Positions 30,432-38,598 of a stretch of DNA of 64,000 nucleotides are shown here, one piece after another. The notes beneath the pieces were generated by a model, which was given only the letters and a program-made list of their open reading frames with translations, did no database searches and had not been told where the DNA came from. The stretch lies in NCBI RefSeq assembly GCF_003610495.1, contig NZ_RAPK01000013.1, positions 24,762-88,761 on the forward strand, given 5' to 3'. The position numbers and the translations under genes are program-made. This DNA comes from Sinobaca qinghaiensis. Its GTDB lineage: Bacteria > Bacillota > Bacilli > Bacillales > Marinococcaceae. The first letter of the stretch is position 1. Each line of letters begins with the position of its first letter.

Positions 30432-31655
30432 ATGGGATATTATAATGAAGAGGACAACAGCTACAGCAGGCGTAGAAACCGTCGGCGCGGCGGCGGCAGT
30501 TCTGCTTTTATTGGAGCGGTTTTCGGAGCGGGAGTAATGTTATTTGCCGGTCCATTTATTTATCAATCAGACTTTTATCCGGACTTTGGCACGGGAAACG
30601 GGGAAGAAGGCACCGAAACAGAGTCGCTGTTCTCCGGAGATCAGCAGAATGTAAATGTTTCCGTAAATTCCGACATAACGGAAGCGGTGAATCGGGTATC
30701 GGATTCGGTGGTCGGCGTATTTAACGTCCAGGACGGTCCGTCCGGCTTTTTTCAGGAAGGAGAGGGCGCGGATCAAGGCGTCGGCTCCGGAGTGATTTAT
30801 AAAATAGAAGGAAACACGGCTTACGTCGTAACCAATCACCATGTGATAGACGGGGCATCGAGCGTAGAAATCAGCCTGGCCGATGAATCAAGAGTATCAG
30901 CAGAAGTGGTGGGATCGGACGTATTAACTGACCTGGCCGTACTGGAAATGGACGCATCGGATGTTGAAACAGCTGCTGAGCTCGGTAATTCCGATAACCT
31001 GCAGGTAGGTGAACCAGCACTTGCGATCGGAAATCCGCTTGGTGCCGATTTGTCCGGCTCCGTGACGCAGGGAATTATCAGCGCAACAGAGCGCAGTATT
31101 CCTGTGGATCTGTCAGGAGATGGCCAGCCGGACTGGGAAGCGGAAGTACTTCAGACAGATGCCGCAATCAATCCCGGCAACAGTGGAGGCGCCTTAGTTA
31201 ATATTGGGGGCCAGGTCATCGGTATTAATTCAATGAAGATAGCAGAAGGGGCTGTAGAAGGAATTGGATTTGCCATTCCGACTGCTATCGCGATTCCGGT
31301 TATTGAGGATTTAGAAACGAATGGCGAAGTTGTTCGACCGCAGATTGGAATTGGCATTCGTTCTCTTGCTGAATATCCTGCAGCCGAAATACAGGACACA
31401 TTGAATCTTCCTGAAGACATAGAGGCCGGCATCGTAGTGACCCAAATAGCGGGCGGTTCCCCGGCAGAGGAAGCAGAGCTTGCAGAAAATGATGTAATTA
31501 CAGAAGTAGATGGAAAAGCTGTAACCAATACCCACGACCTGAGACGGTACTTGTATACGGAATCGGGCATTGGAGAAACCGTGACGCTTACGTATTATAG
31601 AGATGGGGCACGGGAAACGGCAGAAGTAACGCTGGCAGAAGAACAGCCTTTTTAA
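30432..31655 (+). CDS. htrA: HtrA-type serine protease
   Basis: A membrane-anchored HtrA/DegP protease for outside-facing protein quality control. It has a basic N-terminus (RRNRRRGG), one membrane segment, a trypsin-like domain with catalytic His in TNHHVIDGA, Asp in LTDLAVLEMD and Ser in NPGNSGGALV, and one PDZ domain (about 310-400). It follows the wal operon as in Bacillus (HtrC/YyxA position), with its own ribosome site AAGGAGGATG. Confidence 0.95.
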   Translation: MGYYNEEDNSYSRRRNRRRGGGSSAFIGAVFGAGVMLFAGPFIYQSDFYPDFGTGNGEEGTETESLFSGDQQNVNVSVNSDITEAVNRVSDSVVGVFNVQDGPSGFFQEGEGADQGVGSGVIYKIEGNTAYVVTNHHVIDGASSVEISLADESRVSAEVVGSDVLTDLAVLEMDASDVETAAELGNSDNLQVGEPALAIGNPLGADLSGSVTQGIISATERSIPVDLSGDGQPDWEAEVLQTDAAINPGNSGGALVNIGGQVIGINSMKIAEGAVEGIGFAIPTAIAIPVIEDLETNGEVVRPQIGIGIRSLAEYPAAEIQDTLNLPEDIEAGIVVTQIAGGSPAEEAELAENDVITEVDGKAVTNTHDLRRYLYTESGIGETVTLTYYRDGARETAEVTLAEEQPF

Positions 31656-31673
31656 GATAAAAAGAAATAATAG

Positions 31674-31709
31674 ACTCTCTGATGTTATAATAGTCAGGGA
31701 GTTTTTTTA
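31674..31709 (+). terminator. Terminator after htrA
   Basis: Stem ACTCTCTGA/TCAGGGAGT (one G-U) followed by seven T. Confidence 0.85.
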
Positions 31710-31726
31710 TTGGAAAACGACTCACA

Positions 31727-32063
31727 TGTGGATAACTTTTTTATTCACTACAAAATTTAAATGAATAAGGTATTATTTTTATAATTGTTTTAATAAAATG
31801 GTGTGGATAAATGATTATATTAAAAAATAAAATTATGAAAATAACGATAAAAAAGAAGGTGAAATAATGATATTCTGCTGCGAAACCCATACAGATAGAG
31901 CGCTTGACGATGCCGTTGAAGAAACAGGCACCTTTCCTTTATTTAGTGTAGTTATTGGAGAAGAGTTATCCACAGTATGCAATTATTGTGGAGAAACAGC
32001 TGTGTATAAAATCGAGGAATAGCAAAACAGAGCCTGTGTATATGTGGATAGGATTGTGGATAA
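31727..32063. promoter_or_regulatory. DnaA-box cluster around yyzF/rlmH
   Basis: Four perfect DnaA boxes (31727-31735, 31802-31810 and 32055-32063 as TGTGGATAA; 31966-31974 as TTATCCACA) and one near-match at 32043-32051 lie within 340 bases. The 31966 box falls inside the yyzF coding sequence. This is the position of the yydA (rlmH) region, recalled as a DnaA-binding cluster in B. subtilis. Confidence 0.85.
31867..32022 (+). CDS. yyzF: CxxH/CxxC protein YyzF
   Basis: A 51-residue protein with two Cys motifs: CCETH near the N-terminus and CNYCG near the C-terminus, matching the CxxH/CxxC (YyzF-like) family usually found before rlmH. A metal site is likely; function is unknown. GAAGGTG precedes the ATG. 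It carries one perfect DnaA box. Confidence 0.85.
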   Translation: MIFCCETHTDRALDDAVEETGTFPLFSVVIGEELSTVCNYCGETAVYKIEE

Positions 32064-32084
32064 TGTATTTAGGAAGGAAAAATA

Positions 32085-32564
32085 ATGAATATTACTATTA
32101 TTGCAGTAGGAAAATTAAAAGAGAAATATTTAAAAGAAGCCATTGCAGAATACGAAAAACGAATGAAAGCATTTGCAAAACTGCAGATTATTGAAGTGAA
32201 TGATGAGAAAACCCCAGAGGCAGCCAGTGAAAAAGAAAAAACGCAAATTATCGGAAAAGAAGAAAGTAAAATAATGGATAAAATTACAAAAGATACTTAT
32301 GTGATTTTGCTGGACGTAAAAGGACGCATGCTTTCCTCTGAAAAGCTGGCCTCAACTATTCAGGATCTTGGTACGTACGGAAAAAGCCATCTAACGTTCG
32401 TTATCGGCGGTTCCCTTGGAACAGGAGAAGCTTTGAAAAAAAGAGCTGATTTATCATGGTCGTTTTCTGACTTAACATTTCCCCATCAATTGATGCGGGT
32501 TATGCTTTTGGAGCAGGTTTACCGAGCTTTTCAGATCAATCAGGGCAGTCCGTACCATAAATAA
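32085..32564 (+). CDS. rlmH: 23S rRNA pseudouridine-1915 N3-methyltransferase RlmH
   Basis: RlmH is a SPOUT methyltransferase acting on helix 69 of 23S rRNA. The 159-residue protein has MNITIIAVGKLKEKYLKEAI at the N-terminus, the knot motif FVIGGSLG (about 104-111) and the C-terminal LLEQVYRAFQINQGSPYHK. GGAAGGAA precedes the ATG. Confidence 0.97.
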   Translation: MNITIIAVGKLKEKYLKEAIAEYEKRMKAFAKLQIIEVNDEKTPEAASEKEKTQIIGKEESKIMDKITKDTYVILLDVKGRMLSSEKLASTIQDLGTYGKSHLTFVIGGSLGTGEALKKRADLSWSFSDLTFPHQLMRVMLLEQVYRAFQINQGSPYHK

Positions 32565-32672
32565 ATGTATAAAAATATCCCGATGTGCCGGGCCGCCATT
32601 TTCGTTTTCTATGTCTGAAATCAATCAATCTTGGGAACAGAGATAGTACTAAATGATTACAGGAGGCAGTTT

Positions 32673-34322
32673 ATGGCAGAGTGGAAAACGATAAGCAGCT
32701 ATTTATATGATTGTTTGCTGAAAGAAGGAATAACAGAAATATTCGGTGTGCCGGGCGACTATAATTTTGCCCTTCTTGATGAACTGGAGAAGTATACAGC
32801 CATTCAATTTATTGATAACCGCAACGAGCTTAATGCCGGGTATGCTGCTGACGGATATGCCCAGATCAAAGGAATGTCTGCTTTAATTACTACGTTTGGA
32901 GTGGGAGATTTAAGTGCGGCTAATGCAATGGCAGGCGCGTACAGTGAACAGGTGCCGCTCATTGAAATTGTCGGTTCTCCCGCTTCCTCCATGCAGGAAA
33001 ACGGAACAAAGGCCCACCATACTTTAATGAACGGAGACTACGATGTCTTTTTGCGTATGCACCGGGAAATTACAGAACGTGCGATCAAAATCACCGCAGA
33101 CAATGCAGTCAGGGAGATACCCGCGGCGATTGCGGCTGCTTTAGAGCACAGAAAACCGGTTTATATAGATATCCCTCAGGACGTGGCGTTGATGAAAATA
33201 AACACAGACAGCCCGGGAGACGAGAGCGGTACGCAGAAAAATGAAGCCAAATTGGCTGCACAAGGGGCTGAGGAAGTCAAAAAAGCTCTTCAGCAGGCGG
33301 ACTCCGCTGTACTGCTGGTAGATATTTATACGATCCGCCATCATTTAAAAGAAAAAGTTCTGCAGTTAGCCGAGTATTTAAATATTCCAACTGCGCAGAT
33401 GATGCAGGGAAAAAGTGGCTTTAACGAACAGCACCCTCTGTATATCGGTATGTATGGCGGAGCTTTTGGAAATCAGGAAGTCCGGGAATATGTAGAAAAT
33501 GCTGATATAATTATTACCGCAGGCCTGTTGGAGTCTGATTTTAATACGGCGAAGTTTACAGCAGAGCTTCACCGAAAAAAAAGAATCGATCTGCAGCCGA
33601 TGGAGCTGTTTGTTCAAGGAGAATCTGCCGGGAAAATGAAGATGGAAGTGCTTATCGATGCTCTTCTGTCAGAAAAATGTCCTGTTTTCGAGGATAAATC
33701 CTATTTTCCCTCTTTTTATGATGAGCTTCCGGAAAAGCTGGAACCGCTTCGTGCCGAAACATATTATCCGATCATTCAATCGGTTCTCCGGCCGAAAGAT
33801 ATTCTTGTAGTAGAAACAGGTACTCTTTCCTACGGGCTGGCTCACGTTCGGCTTCCTGAGAATTCGGTCTATATCTCCCAGGGCTCCTGGCAGAGTATCG
33901 GATATGCACTGCCGGCAGCCTTTGGAGCCCAGATGGCAGCGCCGGAAAGACGCGTGCTCTTATTTATTGGAGATGGTTCCTTTCAGCTGACTGCCCAGGG
34001 ACTCAGTTCCATGGCCGAGCAGAATATTAAACCGGTTGTGTTCTTTCTCAATAATAAAGGGTATACGGTCGAGCGTTATTTGAATACGGACAATCCTCAG
34101 GCAGAGTATAATGACATTCCGGAATGGGACTATATCAAACTAGTTAAAAGCTTTTATACAAAAGCCCGCACAACTCGGGTGACAACAACAGAAGAACTAA
34201 AGCAGGCAGCAGCTCAATTAGACGAGACGGACTCGCTTCATTTTATTGAAATAGTGGTTAACGATAAAATGGATGCTCCCCTTCATCTGAAGCGTTTAAG
34301 AGAAGCGTCCCTCCAAGAATAA
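32673..34322 (+). CDS. Alpha-keto acid decarboxylase (pyruvate/indolepyruvate type)
   Basis: A 549-residue thiamine-diphosphate enzyme of the pyruvate/indolepyruvate decarboxylase family. The N-terminal domain has EIFGVPGDYNFALLD and NRNELNAGYAADGYA with the catalytic Glu, and the C-terminal domain has the cofactor motif GDGSFQ...NN (about 443-470). It converts 2-keto acids to aldehydes; which substrate cannot be told from sequence. ATG 32673 follows AGGAGG; a terminator follows the gene, so it is monocistronic. Not part of the conserved origin block. Confidence 0.9.
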   Translation: MAEWKTISSYLYDCLLKEGITEIFGVPGDYNFALLDELEKYTAIQFIDNRNELNAGYAADGYAQIKGMSALITTFGVGDLSAANAMAGAYSEQVPLIEIVGSPASSMQENGTKAHHTLMNGDYDVFLRMHREITERAIKITADNAVREIPAAIAAALEHRKPVYIDIPQDVALMKINTDSPGDESGTQKNEAKLAAQGAEEVKKALQQADSAVLLVDIYTIRHHLKEKVLQLAEYLNIPTAQMMQGKSGFNEQHPLYIGMYGGAFGNQEVREYVENADIIITAGLLESDFNTAKFTAELHRKKRIDLQPMELFVQGESAGKMKMEVLIDALLSEKCPVFEDKSYFPSFYDELPEKLEPLRAETYYPIIQSVLRPKDILVVETGTLSYGLAHVRLPENSVYISQGSWQSIGYALPAAFGAQMAAPERRVLLFIGDGSFQLTAQGLSSMAEQNIKPVVFFLNNKGYTVERYLNTDNPQAEYNDIPEWDYIKLVKSFYTKARTTRVTTTEELKQAAAQLDETDSLHFIEIVVNDKMDAPLHLKRLREASLQE

Positions 34323-34331
34323 TATAATACA

Positions 34332-34376
34332 AAGAGCCTTACGGGTGGTATAGTACCACGCCGGAGGCTCTTTTTT
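34332..34376 (+). terminator. Terminator after the decarboxylase gene
   Basis: Long stem AAGAGCCT..CGG with CCG.AGGCTCTT and T run. Confidence 0.85.
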
Positions 34377-34380
34377 GTGT

Positions 34381-34689
34381 TTATACAAAAGTCTGGCTGC
34401 CAATTTTCTGAAGGTATTCAAAAAATAATGGATCTTCGGACAGTACCTCATAATCGTAAAGTAAAAAAAGAAAGGTGGTGTTGTCTAAAAACAACAGCAG
34501 CTCTTTTCGAATGGCAGCATCCAGCAGAGAGAAGGCGGCTGCCTGTTTCATTTTCAGAGTAACGGAGTGAAGGATATCTACTGCTCCAGATGGTTTCCAT
34601 AAAAAATGCCAGCTTTTCTCCAAAGCGGCGCTTTGGGTTTCGGATAAAGAAAATACAGTAAATGATTCGTCCAGCAGTGTCAGTGTCAT
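34381..34689 (-). CDS. Hypothetical protein
   Basis: A 102-residue reading frame on the minus strand with no family recognised. It has no membrane segment or signal peptide and is rich in Leu and Phe. AAGGA lies about 11 bases before its ATG. It occupies the space between two terminators, on the same strand as the DUF4190 gene upstream, which supports it modestly. Confidence 0.5.
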   Translation of the reverse strand: MTLTLLDESFTVFSLSETQSAALEKSWHFLWKPSGAVDILHSVTLKMKQAAAFSLLDAAIRKELLLFLDNTTFLFLLYDYEVLSEDPLFFEYLQKIGSQTFV

Positions 34690-34770
34690 AATGATCCGTC
34701 CTTGTAAATTACTTGGAAAATATCATTTCCATATTATTACATTATATCACAATTGTATTGTGCAGAGAAC

Positions 34771-34800
34771 AAAAAAAGAGACAGCTCAGCCGTCTCTTTT
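34771..34800 (-). terminator. Terminator after the DUF4190 gene
   Basis: On the minus strand, stem GAGAC..GTCTC followed by seven U. Confidence 0.75.
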
Positions 34801-34805
34801 CTTCA

Positions 34806-35384
34806 TTAATTTTGAAATTGCTCCATCTGCTGATTAATCTCGTTTTGTATTTCTGGAGGCAGGTTATCCCCAAGTAATACAGCCAGCAGGCCTAAAACAA
34901 TCAAAAGACCGGAGATTACCATACCGATAGTACTGAAGATAATACCGGCAATGGCAAGACCTCTTCCTGTTTTAAACGCCCGCTTTACCGCACGAAGTCC
35001 CATAATACCAAGAATTAAACCAATAAGGCCCAATAGAAAGCCTACAGGAGGAACAAAGAAAGCCAACACAGAAAGAATACCTAATATAAGAGCTACTAAT
35101 GCTTTGTTGTTCTTTCCTCCATCGCCTGCATCTCTACTGGAATGGCGGTCATTTTTCCGGTCTGACACCGACCGGTCGCGGTTATCGAGGCGTTCATCCC
35201 TGCGCCTGTGTTCATCGCGTTCATCAAAACGGTCTCTATCCCTGTCGTTCATCATTGCGGGTTCTTCATCTCTTCTTCTGTCATCGTCTTCGAACGTGTT
35301 CCGCTCGGCAGAACGATCATCTCTTGCATCCAGATTATCCTTGCTGCGGTCGGATCGAAATCGTCTGTTTTCTTTATCGTCCAT
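34806..35384 (-). CDS. DUF4190 membrane protein with charged repeat-like N-terminus
   Basis: A 192-residue protein. Residues 1-90 are extraordinarily rich in Asp, Arg and Glu, in alternating DRDRDR-like patterns, probably disordered. Residues 93-175 form two to three membrane segments with the DUF4190 pattern ([19 protein letters not shown] and [15 protein letters not shown]). The C-terminus is Gln/Glu-rich. Function unknown; the low-complexity head is unusual. Confidence 0.82.
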   Translation of the reverse strand: MDDKENRRFRSDRSKDNLDARDDRSAERNTFEDDDRRRDEEPAMMNDRDRDRFDERDEHRRRDERLDNRDRSVSDRKNDRHSSRDAGDGGKNNKALVALILGILSVLAFFVPPVGFLLGLIGLILGIMGLRAVKRAFKTGRGLAIAGIIFSTIGMVISGLLIVLGLLAVLLGDNLPPEIQNEINQQMEQFQN

Positions 35385-35543
35385 ATAAACTCACCTCTCC
35401 TGCTTTCCATTTATCTTTATCGGAGCATAGTTACTCATACCACTATTTCATGGTTTCTAAGCATGTATCTTTTAGGTGGAGGACGTTTTCATATCTCAGA
35501 CAGCGGGTATAGATTCCAGATGCCGCACAAAGGAGAATCGTCT

Positions 35544-36221
35544 ATGAACATATTGGAAAATGATTGGGCTCCGCTTCTCGAAGAAGAGTTTGAAAAAGAG
35601 TATTATGAAGAGCTACGGCAGTTTTTAAAGAAAGAATATACAGAGCATACGGTGTATCCGGATATGTATGATATTTATAATGCGCTTCATTATACAAGCT
35701 ATGAAAATACAAAAGTTGTTATTTTGGGACAGGATCCCTATCACGGGCCGAATCAGGCTCACGGATTGAGCTTTTCGGTGCAGCCAAAAGTAAAAACTCC
35801 TCCGTCCCTCCAGAATATTTTTAAAGAACTAGAAGAAGACCTTGGGTTGGAACCACCCGGTCATGGGTATTTAAAAAAATGGGCCGACGAAGGAGTACTG
35901 CTGTTAAATACAGTGCTGACCGTGCGTAAAGCAGAGGCCAATTCCCACAAAAACAAAGGCTGGGAAACATTCACGAATGAAATTATAAAAAGAATTAACG
36001 AAAAAGAAGATCCAGTTGTTTTTCTGCTGTGGGGGAAACATGCGCAGTCAAAACAAGAACTGATTACCAATTCCCATCATATGATTATTACATCGGCACA
36101 CCCCAGTCCTTTTGCCGCACATCGTGGATTTTTTGGAAGCAAGCCGTTTTCAAGAACCAACACGTTCTTAAAGAAGGCCGGCCGTCCGGAAATAGACTGG
36201 TCCATTCCAACAAACGTATAA
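35544..36221 (+). CDS. ung: Uracil-DNA glycosylase
   Basis: Family 1 UDG removes uracil from DNA. The catalytic motif [11 protein letters not shown] is at residues 56-66, and the second motif [11 protein letters not shown] near 186-196. The ATG at 35544 after AAAGGAGAA gives 225 residues; the long upstream open frame is not used. ung precedes ywdI/ywdK in B. subtilis, and those genes occur 5 kb further on here. The aldo/keto reductase gene follows after 18 bases. Confidence 0.97.
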   Translation: MNILENDWAPLLEEEFEKEYYEELRQFLKKEYTEHTVYPDMYDIYNALHYTSYENTKVVILGQDPYHGPNQAHGLSFSVQPKVKTPPSLQNIFKELEEDLGLEPPGHGYLKKWADEGVLLLNTVLTVRKAEANSHKNKGWETFTNEIIKRINEKEDPVVFLLWGKHAQSKQELITNSHHMIITSAHPSPFAAHRGFFGSKPFSRTNTFLKKAGRPEIDWSIPTNV

Positions 36222-36239
36222 ATGAAGGAGAGATGTTAT

Positions 36240-37070
36240 ATGATAAATACAGCAACCGTTTCATTAAATAATGGAGTAAACATGCCCTGGGTCGGACTCG
36301 GCGTGTATAAAGCCGAATCTGGAGAACCTACAAAAAATGCGGTGCTTCAGGCATTGAAAGACGGATATAGAAGCATCGATACGGCTTCCTTTTATGATAA
36401 TGAAGAAAGTGTAGGAGAAGCTATTCGGGAAAGCGGCGTTCCCAGAGAAGAAATTTTTCTGACAACAAAAGTGTGGAATGATGAACAGGGATTTGAACAG
36501 ACAATGGAAGCTTTTGAACGCTCCCGCCAAAAACTTGGCGTAGATGTTATTGACCTGTACCTTATCCACTGGCCGGTTCCGGGAAAGTATAAAGAAACCT
36601 GGGGCGCTATGGAAAAATTATATAATGAAGGAAAAGTAAAAGCGATCGGCGTCAGCAATTTTACAGAAGAACATTTGGAGAATCTAATGAAGGAAGCAAA
36701 AATTACGCCTGCGGTAAACCAAGTGGAGTATCATCCGAAAAACGCTCAAAAAGGACTTCGTGAGTTTTGTGAAACGCATGGAATTCAAATGGAAGCATGG
36801 CGCCCGCTCGGAAGAGGGGACCTGCTGGAAGATGAAACCATCCAGCAGATTGCGGACAGGCATGGGAAAACAACAGCGCAGATTCTTATCCGCTGGTGCC
36901 TGGAGACCAAAGTTGTAACGATTCCAAAATCAATCACTCCGGAGCGGATTACTGCCAACGCCCAGGTATTCGATTTTTCCCTTACGGCTGAAGATATTCA
37001 GGCTATTGACGGGATGAACGAAGATCTTCGGTACGGTTATCACCCGGATGACTTTCCTTATGATAAATAA
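36240..37070 (+). CDS. Aldo/keto reductase
   Basis: A 276-residue NADPH-dependent AKR5-like reductase. The catalytic set is visible: Asp and Tyr in IDTASFYDNEESVGEAI, Lys in LTTKVWN, His in LIHWPV, and the cofactor motif IPKSITPERI near the end. The GAAGGAGAG site precedes ATG 36240. Likely in one transcript with ung. Substrate cannot be told; methylglyoxal and other aldehydes are common in the family. Confidence 0.94.
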   Translation: MINTATVSLNNGVNMPWVGLGVYKAESGEPTKNAVLQALKDGYRSIDTASFYDNEESVGEAIRESGVPREEIFLTTKVWNDEQGFEQTMEAFERSRQKLGVDVIDLYLIHWPVPGKYKETWGAMEKLYNEGKVKAIGVSNFTEEHLENLMKEAKITPAVNQVEYHPKNAQKGLREFCETHGIQMEAWRPLGRGDLLEDETIQQIADRHGKTTAQILIRWCLETKVVTIPKSITPERITANAQVFDFSLTAEDIQAIDGMNEDLRYGYHPDDFPYDK

Positions 37071-37100
37071 AAAACGATAAATAGACACTTCCTACAAAAA

Positions 37101-37127
37101 AACTGCCTGTTTTCAGGTAGTTTTTTT
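37101..37127 (+). terminator. Terminator after the aldo/keto reductase
   Basis: Stem AACTGCCTG/CAGGTAGTT with a T7 run. Confidence 0.85.
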
Positions 37128-37206
37128 GTTATGTTTTGAAATCGCTATCACCACTGCCGCACTAAGAGCAGACTAAAAGGGCGCAGAATTATGTATTCCA
37201 TTTGCA

Positions 37207-37289
37207 TGTAAGATTATCTAACAAAAAACTGGATTCTGAAAATTTAAAATGTAAAATAACATTAACGCAAGATGTTAACTAAGTTCACA
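37207..37289 (+). promoter_or_regulatory. Two GlnR/TnrA boxes and promoter of amtB
   Basis: TGTAAGATTATCTAACA (37207-37223) and TGTTAACTAAGTTCACA (37273-37289) both fit TGTNA-N7-TNACA exactly. Between them a promoter TGGATT (37230-37235), 16-base spacer, TAAAAT (37252-37257) is possible. Transcription would start near 37264, putting the first box at about -49, the usual TnrA activation position, and the second just downstream of the start, a repression position. Confidence 0.82.
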
Positions 37290-37310
37290 TTTGAGAGGAG
37301 AGATTTTTAG

Positions 37311-38597
37311 ATGGATCCAATGTTTTTAATGAACAATCTGTGGGTTATGATCGCATTTATTCTAGTTATTCTAATGCAGGGTGGGTTTATTCTTTTGGAG
37401 GCCGGCTCAACGCGAATGAAAAACGCCGGGCATATTGCCGGTAAGACAGTATTTACACTGGGAATAGCATCTCTAGTTTTCTGGGCTGTCGGTTACGGTT
37501 TTATTTACGGGGAAAGTCTTGGCGGCATCATTGGTTTCTCAGACTTTTTCTTCGGTGATGCTACTACAATGTTTGATGGGCTGGCTGGTTCCGTTGACTT
37601 TATCTTTCAGCTTGCTTTTGCAGCCATTGCATTAACGATTGCATTTGGCGGATTTGCAGAAAGAGCTAAATTATCAGCTTATATTGTATTTGCCTTATTG
37701 TTCTCGGCTGTTGTTTATCCGGTAGTTGCCCACTGGATCTGGGGCGGAGGCTGGATCAGCGAGCTTGGTAAACAGGATTTCGCAGGTTCTACTGTAGTTC
37801 ACTTAACTGGTGCAATGGCAGCGATGGCGGCAACGATTCTACTTAAGCCGCGTATTGGTAAATTTAATAAAGATGGTTCTCCTAACGAATTAGCAGGACA
37901 TAACCAGGTATTTACGGCTTTAGGTGTACTTCTTCTATGGGTAGGTTGGTTTGGATTTAACGCTGGTAGTACATTCGGTGTAGATGATGCGTTCTTTGGC
38001 TTTGTTGCATTGAATACTCAGCTTGCAGCAGCAGGCGGTGCCGTGGCGGCTCTCCTTATTGCATGGGCTGTTATCGGCAAGCCGGACGTACCGACTATGC
38101 TGAATGGAGCACTTGCAGGACTTGTAGCTATTACAGCATCCTGCGCATTCGTTGACCCGTGGGCCGCAGTTATTATTGGTATCATCGGTGGATTGATTGT
38201 ATTTGGAAGCATGAAGCTGGTAGAAAAGCTTGGAATTGACGATCCGATCTTTGCTATCTCCGTTCACGGGGCAGCAGGTATCTGGGGTACACTTTCTACA
38301 GGATTCTTTGCTACACCGGCATTAGCTGAACTAAACGGAGGACGTGCAGGATTGTTCTATGGCGGCGGACTTACGCAGCTGGGTGTACAGGCTATCAGTG
38401 TTGTTGCCTGCGGACTCTTCGCTTTTGTCGCAGCTTATGTACTTCTTCTTATCACGAAAGGTATTACAGGAGGCCTAAGAGTTTCTGAAGAAGAAGAAAT
38501 TATGGGTCTTGATATAAGTGAACATGGAAGCTATGGTTATCCAGAGGCACTGAAAGCAGCAGAATCAAACAATTCTGAATCAAAGACAGGAGCGTAA
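37311..38597 (+). CDS. amtB: Ammonium transporter AmtB/NrgA
   Basis: An 11-helix ammonium channel of 428 residues. The twin pore histidines are seen in VVHLTGAMAAMAA (about 163-175) and ISVHGAAGIWGTL (about 315-327). AGAGGAGAG precedes the ATG. In B. subtilis nrgA is followed by the PII gene nrgB (glnK), but here the next gene, one base on, is a nucleotidyltransferase. Nitrogen-limitation control is indicated by two GlnR/TnrA boxes. Confidence 0.96.
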   Translation: MDPMFLMNNLWVMIAFILVILMQGGFILLEAGSTRMKNAGHIAGKTVFTLGIASLVFWAVGYGFIYGESLGGIIGFSDFFFGDATTMFDGLAGSVDFIFQLAFAAIALTIAFGGFAERAKLSAYIVFALLFSAVVYPVVAHWIWGGGWISELGKQDFAGSTVVHLTGAMAAMAATILLKPRIGKFNKDGSPNELAGHNQVFTALGVLLLWVGWFGFNAGSTFGVDDAFFGFVALNTQLAAAGGAVAALLIAWAVIGKPDVPTMLNGALAGLVAITASCAFVDPWAAVIIGIIGGLIVFGSMKLVEKLGIDDPIFAISVHGAAGIWGTLSTGFFATPALAELNGGRAGLFYGGGLTQLGVQAISVVACGLFAFVAAYVLLLITKGITGGLRVSEEEEIMGLDISEHGSYGYPEALKAAESNNSESKTGA

Positions 38598-38598
38598 T

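Noticed and set aside
32565..32672. Possible riboswitch before the thiamine-diphosphate decarboxylase gene
   Set aside because: The spacer is too short and lacks the TPP riboswitch conserved segments.
35208..35543. Long N-terminal extension of uracil-DNA glycosylase
   Set aside because: It runs antisense to the DUF4190 gene; the family length and the AAAGGAG site support ATG 35544.
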